64,000 nt of DNA from Pseudidiomarina mangrovi. Lineage in GTDB: Bacteria; Pseudomonadota; Gammaproteobacteria; Enterobacterales; Alteromonadaceae. This document shows positions 48,530-56,135 of the stretch, piece after piece. Position 1 is the first letter of the stretch. The number at the start of each line of letters is the position of its first letter. The stretch spans positions 248,001 through 312,000 of the forward strand of contig NZ_RJLC01000010.1 of NCBI RefSeq assembly GCF_003999375.1. Reading direction: 5' to 3'. A program made the translations under genes and the position numbers. Under the pieces are notes generated by a model. That model had not been told where the DNA came from. It saw only the letters and a list, made by a program, of their open reading frames with translations, and ran no database searches.

Positions 48530-49527
48530 GCATGCTTCTCTTCGAAGGCTTCATAGGCTTGCACAATGCGCTGCACTACTGGGTGTCGCACCACATCGCC
48601 GGCTTGAAAGAAGGTGAAGCTGATAGCATCAATATCATGGAGCACATCAATGACATGGCGTAGGCCTGATTTTGCCCCACGCGGTAAGTCGACCTGAGTG
48701 ATGTCACCGGTAATCACCGCCCGTGAATTAAAGCCAATGCGGGTGAGGAACATTTTCATCTGTTCTGGGGTGGTGTTTTGGCTTTCATCCAAAATGATAA
48801 AAGCGTCGTTCAGCGTGCGCCCGCGCATGTAGGCGAGGGGTGCTACTTCAATGACGTTCCGTTCAATGAGCTTTTCGACTTTTTCGAAGCCGAGCATTTC
48901 AAATAAGGCGTCGTAAAGTGGGCGTAAATAGGGGTCGACTTTTTGCGCCAAGTCGCCGGGTAAAAAGCCAAGTTTCTCGCCCGCTTCAACGGCCGGACGG
49001 GTGAGCAGAATACGACGAATTTCTTGCCGCTCCAGAGCATCAACAGCGCAAGCCACGGCTAAGTATGTTTTGCCGGTACCGGCTGGGCCAATACCAAAAC
49101 TAATATCATGACTCAAAATAGCCCGCACATAAGCGGCCTGATTGGGATTGCGCGGTTTGACGACACCGCGCTTGGTTTTGATGTGCATCATCTTGTCGTG
49201 CTTCACGTCAGCCATCACCTCATCGCTTTGGTCTTGCTCGAGCACTTTGGCCTCGGCAATGGCTAGATGCACGGTGTGGGCATCAACTGGGCTAGATTGG
49301 CCTTGCACAGTAGCGGTTTCAACATACAAATCGCGCAGAATGTTAGCCGCAGCTTTACTGGTATGTTGGGCACCGATGATACGGAAATCATGGTTACGAT
49401 AGCTGATTTCTACCCCTAAACGGCGTTCAAGCTGCTTCAGGTTGTCATCAAATGGCCCGCACAGATCCGCTAAACGGCGGCTATCGGCGGGCTCTAGGGT
49501 AAGTTCTACAGTACTAATGCGGTTCAA
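48526..49527 (-). CDS. ybeZ: PhoH-like ATPase YbeZ
   Basis: YbeZ is a cytoplasmic PhoH-family NTPase/helicase-like protein that partners with YbeY. The 333 residues have an N-terminal KH-like region, then a P-loop ([11 protein letters not shown]), Walker [11 protein letters not shown] and the [13 protein letters not shown] motif. The C-terminus is shorter than in E. coli, lacking the charged tail. It starts 17 bp after miaB and overlaps ybeY by 4 nt. Confidence 0.95.
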   Translation of the reverse strand: MNRISTVELTLEPADSRRLADLCGPFDDNLKQLERRLGVEISYRNHDFRIIGAQHTSKAAANILRDLYVETATVQGQSSPVDAHTVHLAIAEAKVLEQDQSDEVMADVKHDKMMHIKTKRGVVKPRNPNQAAYVRAILSHDISFGIGPAGTGKTYLAVACAVDALERQEIRRILLTRPAVEAGEKLGFLPGDLAQKVDPYLRPLYDALFEMLGFEKVEKLIERNVIEVAPLAYMRGRTLNDAFIILDESQNTTPEQMKMFLTRIGFNSRAVITGDITQVDLPRGAKSGLRHVIDVLHDIDAISFTFFQAGDVVRHPVVQRIVQAYEAFEEKHA

Positions 49528-49544
49528 ACAAACCTCGTTTTTGG

Positions 49545-51002
49545 TTATTGGTTCAGCGCCGATTTAGCTGGCGCTGGAACAAAGGTCGACACCCCGAGTT
49601 CATCAGGCTGGTGTCGCGCTTGGCGCGCCAGAATAGCCTGTGGTGCTGTATCCACGCGCAAGCCCATTTCAGCTTCGGTGCGCAGCACCTCACCGCGTAA
49701 TGAATTAGCGAACACTGAGGTTATGGTGACATCAACAAACTGACCGATCATGTCTGGGCGACCGACAAAGTTCACCACTCGGTTGTTCTCGGTACGGCCA
49801 CTGAGTTCCATCAGATCTTTCTTCGATGGGCCGGTGACTAAAACCCGTTGTACGGTGCCTAACATGCGCCGAGCATGATTGTGCGCCTGCTGATTGATGC
49901 GCTGTTGCAGCAACTGCAAACGCTGCTTTTTAGTGTCTTCGCTGACATCATCGGGTAAATCAGCAGCTGGTGTGCCTGGCCGTGCACTGTAAATAAAGCT
50001 GAAGCTCAGATCATAGTCAATAGCTTGGATGAGGTCCATGGTGGCCATGAAGTCGTCATCGGTTTCACCCGGAAAACCAATGATAAAGTCAGATGACATG
50101 GCAATATTCGGCCGCACTTTGCGCAGTTTACGAATTTGCGACTTGTACTCAAGGGCGGTATGGCCACGCTTCATGAGGGTTAAAATACGGTCTGAGCCAC
50201 TTTGTACCGGTAAGTGTAGATGGTCCACTAACTCAGGGATCTCAGCATAGGCGGCAATGATGTCGTCGGTAAATTCAACCGGGTGCGAGGTGGTGTAGCG
50301 AATGCGGTCAATACCGTCGATAGCGGCGATCAAATGCAACAGCTCAGCAAAGCGGCAAATGCTGCCATCATGATGCTCACCACGGAAGGCATTAACATTT
50401 TGCCCTAATAAGTTCACTTCGCGTACGCCTTGCTCGGCCAGTTGGGCAATTTCAAACAATACGTCATCAACCGGGCGGCTGACTTCTTCACCGCGGGTAT
50501 ACGGCACTACGCAGAAGGTACAGTACTTGCTACAGCCTTCCATGATCGAGACAAAGGCGGTAGGGCCATCGGCTTTCGGTTCCGGCAAGCTGTCGAACTT
50601 TTCAATTTCAGGGAACGAGATATCGACCATGGGGGTATGGTTGGTTTGCACCTGTTTGATCATTTCTGGCAAGCGGTGCAGGGTTTGTGGACCAAACACG
50701 ATATCGACGAATGGGGCGCGCTGTCGAATATGATCGCCTTCTTGCGAGGCCACGCAGCCACCTACGCCAATCAGCAAATTGGGGTTGGTTTTTTTCAGGT
50801 TTTTCCAGCGCCCCAATTGGTGAAACACTTTCTCTTGCGCTTTCTCGCGGATAGAGCAGGTATTTAACAGGATCAAATCAGCTTCTTCAGCCTCTGCCGC
50901 CACATCGTAGCCATGAGTTGCTTTGAGCAGGTCAGCCATTTTCGCTGAATCGTACTCATTCATTTGGCAACCCCAGGTTTTGATATATAACTTCTTCGCC
51001 AT
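49545..51002 (-). CDS. miaB: tRNA-2-methylthio-N6-dimethylallyladenosine synthase
   Basis: MiaB is a radical-SAM methylthiotransferase acting on i6A37 of tRNAs reading UNN codons. I use the ATG at 51002 ([15 protein letters not shown]), with AGGA just upstream, giving 485 residues. The N-terminal cluster Cys are in [15 protein letters not shown] and GGCVA; the radical-SAM CxxxCxxC is CSKYCTFC; a TRAM domain ends the protein. It heads the miaB-ybeZ-ybeY-corC-lnt operon. Confidence 0.97.
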   Translation of the reverse strand: MAKKLYIKTWGCQMNEYDSAKMADLLKATHGYDVAAEAEEADLILLNTCSIREKAQEKVFHQLGRWKNLKKTNPNLLIGVGGCVASQEGDHIRQRAPFVDIVFGPQTLHRLPEMIKQVQTNHTPMVDISFPEIEKFDSLPEPKADGPTAFVSIMEGCSKYCTFCVVPYTRGEEVSRPVDDVLFEIAQLAEQGVREVNLLGQNVNAFRGEHHDGSICRFAELLHLIAAIDGIDRIRYTTSHPVEFTDDIIAAYAEIPELVDHLHLPVQSGSDRILTLMKRGHTALEYKSQIRKLRKVRPNIAMSSDFIIGFPGETDDDFMATMDLIQAIDYDLSFSFIYSARPGTPAADLPDDVSEDTKKQRLQLLQQRINQQAHNHARRMLGTVQRVLVTGPSKKDLMELSGRTENNRVVNFVGRPDMIGQFVDVTITSVFANSLRGEVLRTEAEMGLRVDTAPQAILARQARHQPDELGVSTFVPAPAKSALNQ

Positions 51003-51068
51003 AATGTCCTGCTTATCCAATAATTTAACGAGTTACACCACGGGCTGATGCCAGCAGTGACGACAACG

Positions 51069-51105
51069 GGCGGTTATTTTAGCCTGAACCGCCGCGAACT
51101 GCCAA
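51069..51105 (-). promoter_or_regulatory. Candidate miaB operon promoter with a hairpin around its -10
   Basis: On the minus strand TTGGCA (51105-51100), an 18-bp spacer and TAAAAT (51081-51076). An inverted repeat (GGCGGTT/AACCGCC, 51069-51075 and 51087-51093) brackets the -10 box and could be an operator, or a remnant terminator for the upstream DMT gene. Confidence 0.45.
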
Positions 51106-51118
51106 CTTTGCGGCAGTA

Positions 51119-51979
51119 TTAGCCACTGCTGCGATTGCGCAGTGCTAAATAGCCCGCACTGGTGATCACCAAGGCGCCGACTAACATGTGCCAAGTGACC
51201 GGCTCATCCCAGAATAGATAGCCGACAATAGCGGCAAAAATCACCGAACTGTAGATAAAAATACCGACCTTGGCGGCCGGGGCCAATGAAAAGGCTTTGG
51301 TCATGCCTAATTGCCCAGCCACCGCGCAAACCCCCATTACAGCAAGGCCCAGCCAATGCTCGGAGGCGATACTTTGCTGAGTCCACAGCAATGGAATGGC
51401 GGTGATCACCGTGGCCATGGCGGCAAAGAAGAATACAATTTTTGACGACGACTCGGTGGCTGACATTTTGCGGATCAAGGTTTTGGTGTAAGCGGCTAAA
51501 ATCGCACCGCAAAAGGCAATCAATAGCACTGGTGACAACACCTGTGCGGTGGGGTTTAGAAAGATGGTAACGCCCACAAAGCCGATAGCAACCGCCAGCC
51601 AGGTTTGCCGACTGACCATTTCTTTCAACCACACACGGCTAATGATAGGAATCAAAAATGGTGCCATAAGCAACACAATGGTGGCTTGGGCCAGGGGCAA
51701 ATTGGCAATCGAATAAAAATACAGGTACATGGCCACAATACCCGCTAAACCACGGCTGATATGCCAGCGCCAGGCCTGACTCTTAAAGGCGCTAGGGCCT
51801 TTGCGCACCACCCACGGGAGCAACACCACAAAGGCCATTAAATTACGGAAAAACACCAATTGTTGTTGCGGTAAATCAGTGCTCAAATACTTAATCATGG
51901 CGCTGACACCGGCAAAACACACTTCTGAAAATAAAATCAGCAGTGACGCGATTACGATATTACGGTAGGGGGTGTCCAT
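51119..51979 (-). CDS. DMT superfamily (EamA) transporter
   Basis: This inner-membrane protein of about 286 residues has ten predicted helices in two EamA repeats (second repeat from about residue 150, LAVAIGFVGVTIFLNP). The family exports or imports metabolites such as amino acids or nucleotide sugars; the substrate cannot be predicted. I choose the ATG at 51979 because the helix-rich homology begins right after it; a 30-residue N-terminal extension from 52069 is possible. No strong Shine-Dalgarno precedes either start. It is divergent from the ubiF-like gene. Confidence 0.8.
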   Translation of the reverse strand: MDTPYRNIVIASLLILFSEVCFAGVSAMIKYLSTDLPQQQLVFFRNLMAFVVLLPWVVRKGPSAFKSQAWRWHISRGLAGIVAMYLYFYSIANLPLAQATIVLLMAPFLIPIISRVWLKEMVSRQTWLAVAIGFVGVTIFLNPTAQVLSPVLLIAFCGAILAAYTKTLIRKMSATESSSKIVFFFAAMATVITAIPLLWTQQSIASEHWLGLAVMGVCAVAGQLGMTKAFSLAPAAKVGIFIYSSVIFAAIVGYLFWDEPVTWHMLVGALVITSAGYLALRNRSSG

Positions 51980-52134
51980 AGTTGCCGTGAACCTGACCTT
52001 AAGGAACAGACTGGAAATGAGCCCATATCTTACCACGATCGGTTTACTAACACTGAGTAATGTTTTCATGGTTTATGTAAACTAGGCGTAGTATTTTTTA
52101 TCATGCGTAGTAAATTTACGGGGTGATTCATAAC

Positions 52135-53265
52135 ATGCAGGTGATAGTGGTAGGTGGCGGCATGGTTGGTGCCGCAGCAGCGCTGGCATTGGCCGACGAT
52201 GGCCATAGCGTGACCGTGGTGGAAGCTGGGCCGGGCTACAGTGACGACGTCAGTGATAGCTGGGACTTGCGCATTTCATCGGTACACCAGGCCAATGTTG
52301 ATTGGTTGCAGCAACTCGGTGTTTGGGCTGCGATTACACCCGCTAAATGGTTCCCCTATCAACAACTCAGTGTGCGCAGCAGTAATGGTGTGCAGGTGGA
52401 TTTTGCCGCCAGTGAGGTGGCCGCATCAGCGCTAGGCGCCATGGTAGAAAACCTCAGCTTGCAACAGGCGTTATGGCAGCAGTTAGCGCAGCACCCGCGG
52501 GTCACATTACTGGCACAGCAGCGCATTGAGCAACTTGATAGCCCCCAGCAACGGCTGCGTATTGGCGACCAGTGGTATGATTACGATTTAGTGATTGGCG
52601 CTGATGGTGCCAACTCTCAGGTTGCACAGTTAGCCGGTATTGGCATGCGTGGCTGGGATTATGACATGACCTGCTTATTGGCGATTGCGCGCACCGAACA
52701 ACCGGTGCCGGCGGCTACCTGGGAAGTGTTTCGGCCGTGCGGCCCATATGCGTTGCTACCGCTGGGTGCTCAGCAGGTGTGTTTAATTGATTATCGCAGT
52801 CAACAGCAGTGGCAAACCTTGCCCACTGATGCGCAGGTAACGGCTGAATTAGCCGCGGTTTTCACCGCGCACATTGGCGCCTTTACCGTGAGTCAACATG
52901 GGCGCTTCCCGATTCGCCGCCAGCGCGCGCTCAGCTATCACGCTTATGACAGTGTCGTGTTGATTGGCGATGCTGCACACAGTATTCATCCGCTGGCTGG
53001 GCAGGGCGTGAACTTAGGTTTTGCTGATGTGCAGGAGTTGCAGCAGCAACTGCGCGAGCAAACTACACTGGCCTCTGCATTGGCGCATTATGAACGGCAA
53101 CGAGTAGCTGCCAACCAGCGCATGATGCGCGCTATGGACGCTATTCATGTTGGTTTTAGCAGTCAGCACGTGCTGCCGCAATTGGTGGTAGATACTGGGT
53201 TGCAGCTGCTGAAACGCACCCCGTGGTTGAAGCAGCAAATCATTCGACAGGCCATGGGCGGCTAA
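52135..53265 (+). CDS. ubiF: UbiF-type FAD-dependent ubiquinone hydroxylase
   Basis: This 376-residue flavoprotein monooxygenase belongs to the UbiH/UbiF/COQ6 family that hydroxylates the benzoquinone ring in ubiquinone synthesis. It has the FAD motif VVVGGGMVGAAAALAL-like start, the central DLVIGADGANS motif and the C-terminal GDAAHSIHPLAGQGVNLG motif. UbiF (C6 hydroxylase) is favoured over UbiH or UbiI because, as in E. coli, it is beside miaB and a Met/Leu/Gln tRNA cluster. The ATG at 52135 is used; an upstream GTG (52123) would add four residues. Confidence 0.85.
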   Translation: MQVIVVGGGMVGAAAALALADDGHSVTVVEAGPGYSDDVSDSWDLRISSVHQANVDWLQQLGVWAAITPAKWFPYQQLSVRSSNGVQVDFAASEVAASALGAMVENLSLQQALWQQLAQHPRVTLLAQQRIEQLDSPQQRLRIGDQWYDYDLVIGADGANSQVAQLAGIGMRGWDYDMTCLLAIARTEQPVPAATWEVFRPCGPYALLPLGAQQVCLIDYRSQQQWQTLPTDAQVTAELAAVFTAHIGAFTVSQHGRFPIRRQRALSYHAYDSVVLIGDAAHSIHPLAGQGVNLGFADVQELQQQLREQTTLASALAHYERQRVAANQRMMRAMDAIHVGFSSQHVLPQLVVDTGLQLLKRTPWLKQQIIRQAMGG

Positions 53266-53287
53266 TCAGCCGCTGGCGAGCAGGCAC

Positions 53288-53314
53288 AAAAAAACCGCCG
53301 ATGGGCGGTTTTTT
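53288..53314. terminator. Bidirectional intrinsic terminator between ubiF and the tRNA operon
   Basis: A run of A, then AACCGCC (53293-53299), GATG loop, GGCGGTT (53304-53310) and a T-run. Being symmetric, it can end ubiF on the plus strand and the tRNA operon on the minus strand. Confidence 0.88.
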
Positions 53315-53341
53315 CTGTTCGTTTTGGCTGCACCACCGAAG

Positions 53342-53428
53342 TGGTGCGGAGAGGGGGACTCGAACCCCCACAAGCGTAAGCTCGCTAGCACCTGAAGCTA
53401 GTGCGTCTACCAATTCCGCCACCTCCGC
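53342..53428 (-). tRNA. tRNA-Leu (anticodon CAG)
   Basis: An 87-nt class II tRNA with an encoded CCA. Acceptor GCGGAGG/CCTCTCCGC region, anticodon arm CTAGC-TTCAGGT-GCTAG with CAG, a long variable arm and T-arm GGTTCGAGTCC. It is the last gene of the five-tRNA minus-strand cluster. Confidence 0.96.
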
Positions 53429-53444
53429 AACGAACGGAAAGCAA

Positions 53445-53519
53445 TGGCTGGGGTACTAGGATTCGAACCTAGGGATGGCGGGATCAAAACCCGCTGCCTT
53501 ACCACTTGGCTATACCCCA
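53445..53519 (-). tRNA. tRNA-Gln (anticodon TTG), copy 2
   Basis: A 75-nt tRNA with an encoded CCA; acceptor TGGGGTA/TACCCCA, anticodon loop TTTTGAT reading TTG. It differs by one base from the neighbouring copy (53558-53632). Confidence 0.97.
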
Positions 53520-53557
53520 AACACCGGTATTCAATGATCGCAGTACACAGAGATAAA

Positions 53558-53632
53558 TGGCTGGGGTACTAGGATTCGAACCTAGGAATGGCGGGATCAA
53601 AACCCGCTGCCTTACCACTTGGCTATACCCCA
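53558..53632 (-). tRNA. tRNA-Gln (anticodon TTG), copy 1
   Basis: A 75-nt tRNA with an encoded CCA, near-identical to the downstream copy. Acceptor TGGGGTA/TACCCCA and anticodon TTG. The two copies form a tandem duplication with 38 bp between them. Confidence 0.97.
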
Positions 53633-53656
53633 ACATGCAGGAATGACACTACATCG

Positions 53657-53740
53657 TGGTGCGGACGGAGAGACTCGAACTCTCACACCATAGGCACTGG
53701 AACCTAAATCCAGCGTGTCTACCAATTCCACCACGTCCGC
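53657..53740 (-). tRNA. tRNA-Leu (anticodon TAG)
   Basis: An 84-nt class II tRNA with an encoded CCA. Acceptor GCGGACG/CGTCCGC, anticodon arm CTGGA-TTTAGGT-TCCAG with TAG, and T-arm AGTTCGAGTCT. It corresponds to leuW of the E. coli metT-leuW-gln cluster. Confidence 0.96.
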
Positions 53741-53756
53741 GATGCATCCTATTGAT

Positions 53757-53833
53757 TGGTGGCTACGGCGAGATTCGAACTTGCGACCCCAGCATTATGA
53801 GTGCTGTGCTCTAACCAGCTGAGCTACGTAGCC
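53757..53833 (-). tRNA. Elongator tRNA-Met (anticodon CAT)
   Basis: A 77-nt tRNA with an encoded CCA. Acceptor GGCTACG/CGTAGCC, anticodon arm CAGCA-CTCATAA-TGCTG. Very close to E. coli elongator Met tRNA (metT), and the first gene of the cluster. Confidence 0.97.
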
Positions 53834-53874
53834 AATCAATAGTTTCGTTAATGCGCTCTGTGAGTGCGGCGCGT

Positions 53875-53903
53875 ATTATGCAAATCAGGGGCGATAGCGT
53901 CAA
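53875..53903 (-). promoter_or_regulatory. Promoter of the Met-Leu-Gln-Gln-Leu tRNA operon
   Basis: On the minus strand TTGACG (53903-53898), a 17-bp spacer and CATAAT (53880-53875), followed by a GC-rich discriminator. This suits a strong, stringently controlled stable-RNA promoter about 40 bp before the first tRNA. Confidence 0.7.
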
Positions 53904-53944
53904 CCTATTTTTCGCAAATTCAGCGGTAATTACAGTCGAATGGC

Positions 53945-53982
53945 GAAAAAACCAATAGATTGCTCATTTAATGCTCATTGGT
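53945..53982 (-). terminator. Possible terminator after fumC
   Basis: On the minus strand ACCAAT and ATTGGT (53982-53977 and 53956-53951) enclose a long loop containing two ATGAGCA repeats. The T-run on the minus strand lies at 53951-53946. The short stem and long loop make it weak. Confidence 0.4.
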
Positions 53983-53993
53983 GCCAAAAATCG

Positions 53994-55373
53994 CTATTCC
54001 GTCAATCGTTTTGGCTCCAGTAATTGCTTTAATTCAGTCTCACTGATATCCGTCATTTCGGCCGCTACGGCAATGATTGGGCGCTGTTGTTGATAGGCCG
54101 CCTTGGCAATTTGTGCCGCTTTGTCGTAGCCAATTTTACTGTTCAACGCGGTGACTAGTATGGGGTTACGTGCCACATTAGCGGCGATACTGTCATGCTG
54201 CACGGTAAATTCTGCGATGGCCTGATCAGCAAGGCTATTGCAGCCATTGGCCAATAATTCAATGCTCTGCAATTGTAAGTAACCAATCAACGGTAGCATC
54301 ACGTTTAATTGAAAATTGCCACTTTGAGCGGCTAAGCCGACACTGTGACAATGGCCTTGCACTTGCACACAGAGCATTGCCACAGCCTCAGGTATGACTG
54401 GATTGACCTTGCCTGGCATGATACTAGATCCGGGCTGTAACGCCGGTAAGGTGATTTCGGCTAAGCCAGCTAATGGGCCGCTATTCATCCAGCGCAAATC
54501 ATTGGCGATTTTTAACAGTGTTGCGGCGATAGCGCTCAGACAGCCAGCCAGCAAATGATTGGTCTGCTGCCCGGCAATGCCAGCAAAGCGATTGCTTGCC
54601 GGTTGAAATGGCAGCGCCACGCGTTCACTGAGGGCCAAGCAAAACTGCTCGCTAAATGCTGCTGGCGCATTAATACCGGTACCAATAGCCGTGCCACCTT
54701 GCGGCAGTTGATAGAGCCGCGGCAGTTGTTCGCGCAAAGCTTGTTCAACTTCAGCTAGTTGCGCTTGCCATGTTGTGAGTTCTTGGGCCATGGTGAGTGG
54801 CATGGCATCCATTAAGTGCGTGCGACCGGTTTTGACCACCTCTGTGAGGCTACTGGCCTTGTCTGCCAGCACCTTTTGTAGATGCTGCAGCGCCGGCAGC
54901 AGCATCTGCTGAATGGCTAGGGCACTGCTCACCAGCAGCGTCGTTGGAATTACATCATTGCTACTTTGCGAGGCATTGACCTGATCATTGGGGTGGACCG
55001 GGTTGCCATGCACGGCGCTGGCCATGGTGGCGAGCACCTCATTCATATTCATATTGGTGCTGGTGCCCGAACCAGTTTGCATTACATCCAACGGAAAGTG
55101 TTGCTGTAGGTTGGGCTCACTGAGCAGTTCATCAACAGCTGCGATAATATCCTGCGCTGCTTCGGGTGTTAGTACCTGGCAGTGTTGATTAGCCTTGGCA
55201 GCTGCTGCTTTGATATGCGCGAGAGTGGTTAAAAATAGTACCGGGAAGCGCAGGGAACTGAGCTGAAAATTCTGTCGCGCTCGTTCGGTTTGGGCACCCC
55301 AACGGGCCTCGCTTGGCACCGCAATGGCACCCATGCTGTCGTATTCGGTGCGCGTTGCTGAAGCTTTGCTCAT
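53994..55373 (-). CDS. fumC: Class II fumarate hydratase
   Basis: FumC is the iron-independent fumarase that converts fumarate to malate. The 459 residues are a normal length and show the superfamily signature GSSIMPGKVNP, the TGSGTSTNMNMNEV substrate-binding segment, NDQVNASQSSND and KTGRTHLMDAMPLTMAQE with the active-site His. The argininosuccinate lyase/aspartase alternatives lack this exact combination. It is monocistronic, divergent from the cupredoxin gene, with a palindrome-rich 93-bp gap. Confidence 0.95.
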   Translation of the reverse strand: MSKASATRTEYDSMGAIAVPSEARWGAQTERARQNFQLSSLRFPVLFLTTLAHIKAAAAKANQHCQVLTPEAAQDIIAAVDELLSEPNLQQHFPLDVMQTGSGTSTNMNMNEVLATMASAVHGNPVHPNDQVNASQSSNDVIPTTLLVSSALAIQQMLLPALQHLQKVLADKASSLTEVVKTGRTHLMDAMPLTMAQELTTWQAQLAEVEQALREQLPRLYQLPQGGTAIGTGINAPAAFSEQFCLALSERVALPFQPASNRFAGIAGQQTNHLLAGCLSAIAATLLKIANDLRWMNSGPLAGLAEITLPALQPGSSIMPGKVNPVIPEAVAMLCVQVQGHCHSVGLAAQSGNFQLNVMLPLIGYLQLQSIELLANGCNSLADQAIAEFTVQHDSIAANVARNPILVTALNSKIGYDKAAQIAKAAYQQQRPIIAVAAEMTDISETELKQLLEPKRLTE

Positions 55374-55417
55374 AAATATCTCGCCCCTGCTACTGGTGGT
55401 GATCGAAAAGAATGCCT

Positions 55418-55457
55418 ATGCTGTAACACAGTATAGCCATACCTGTTATAACAGCAT
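55418..55457. promoter_or_regulatory. Inverted repeats in the fumC/cupredoxin divergent promoter
   Basis: ATGCTGT (55418-55424) and ACAGCAT (55451-55457) form a long inverted repeat. Its right arm overlaps a perfect 10-bp palindrome TGTTATAACA (55444-55453). The only gap between two divergent genes makes this a good operator candidate. I cannot match it to a known regulator. Confidence 0.5.
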
Positions 55458-55466
55458 GGGGGCAGC

Positions 55467-56135
55467 ATGCCTAAGTTTCAAACAAAATTACTCGGTTCGG
55501 TGGTGGCGCTCGCCCTGCTGGGTGTGCAGACAGCAAGCATAGCTGGTGAGCTGCAAGTGACAGTGCGCGATCAGCAAGGGCAACCATTAGCACTGGCGGT
55601 GGTCAGTGTCGAAGGCGCACCAGCGGCTGCTCGGCAAGCTGAAATGGATCAGGTCGAGCAATTGTTTTCGCCGTTTGTTTTGACCGTACCTGTGGGTAGT
55701 ACTGTTCGTTTTCCCAATAGCGATAATATCCGCCATCAGGTCTATTCCTTTTCGAGTGCTAAATCGTTTGAATTACCACTTTACAGTAATCAACAGGCGC
55801 CGAGCTTGAACTTTGAGACAGCAGGTATTGTTGCCTTAGGTTGCAATATCCATGACCACATGCGTGCCTATATCTATGTCAGCCCACATCAACAATCGGT
55901 CACGACCGATGCGAACGGGCAGGCGGTGATTGCGATAGCTGATCAGGGTAATAGTTTGATACGGGTATGGTATCCGCGCCTTGGTGAGCAGCTGACGAAC
56001 GAGCAGCAGCTAACGGTGAGTGCTGACCAACAGCAGCTTGCGGTGCAATTGGCGGTCACTGCGGATGCGCAGCAGCCACCGCCGCTATCACCGCTGCAAC
56101 AGCGCTTTAACAAGCGAAAGACTACGAATGATTAG
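55467..56135 (+). CDS. Secreted cupredoxin-like protein (methylamine-utilisation-type)
   Basis: This 222-residue protein has a signal peptide (about 1-27). A plastocyanin-like copper domain follows: H90 in NIRHQVYSF, then GCNIHDHM with C126, H129 and M132. The spacing fits a type 1 copper site. Such proteins are often annotated as methylamine utilisation proteins, but no methylamine dehydrogenase genes are near, so a role in electron transfer or copper/redox sensing in the periplasm is more likely. A beta-rich tail (150-200) and a Pro/Gln-rich end follow. It overlaps the GGDEF/EAL gene by 8 nt, so the two are translationally coupled. Confidence 0.78.
   Translation: MPKFQTKLLGSVVALALLGVQTASIAGELQVTVRDQQGQPLALAVVSVEGAPAAARQAEMDQVEQLFSPFVLTVPVGSTVRFPNSDNIRHQVYSFSSAKSFELPLYSNQQAPSLNFETAGIVALGCNIHDHMRAYIYVSPHQQSVTTDANGQAVIAIADQGNSLIRVWYPRLGEQLTNEQQLTVSADQQQLAVQLAVTADAQQPPPLSPLQQRFNKRKTTND

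Noticed and set aside
53223-53459. ORFs on both strands over the tRNA-Leu(CAG) gene
   Set aside because: They translate tRNA sequence and the terminator next to it; no ribosome-binding site and no independent support.
53445-53632. Tandem tRNA-Gln copies as an attachment site or mobile element scar
   Set aside because: Both are complete functional tRNAs in a conserved cluster also found in E. coli; a simple gene duplication explains them.
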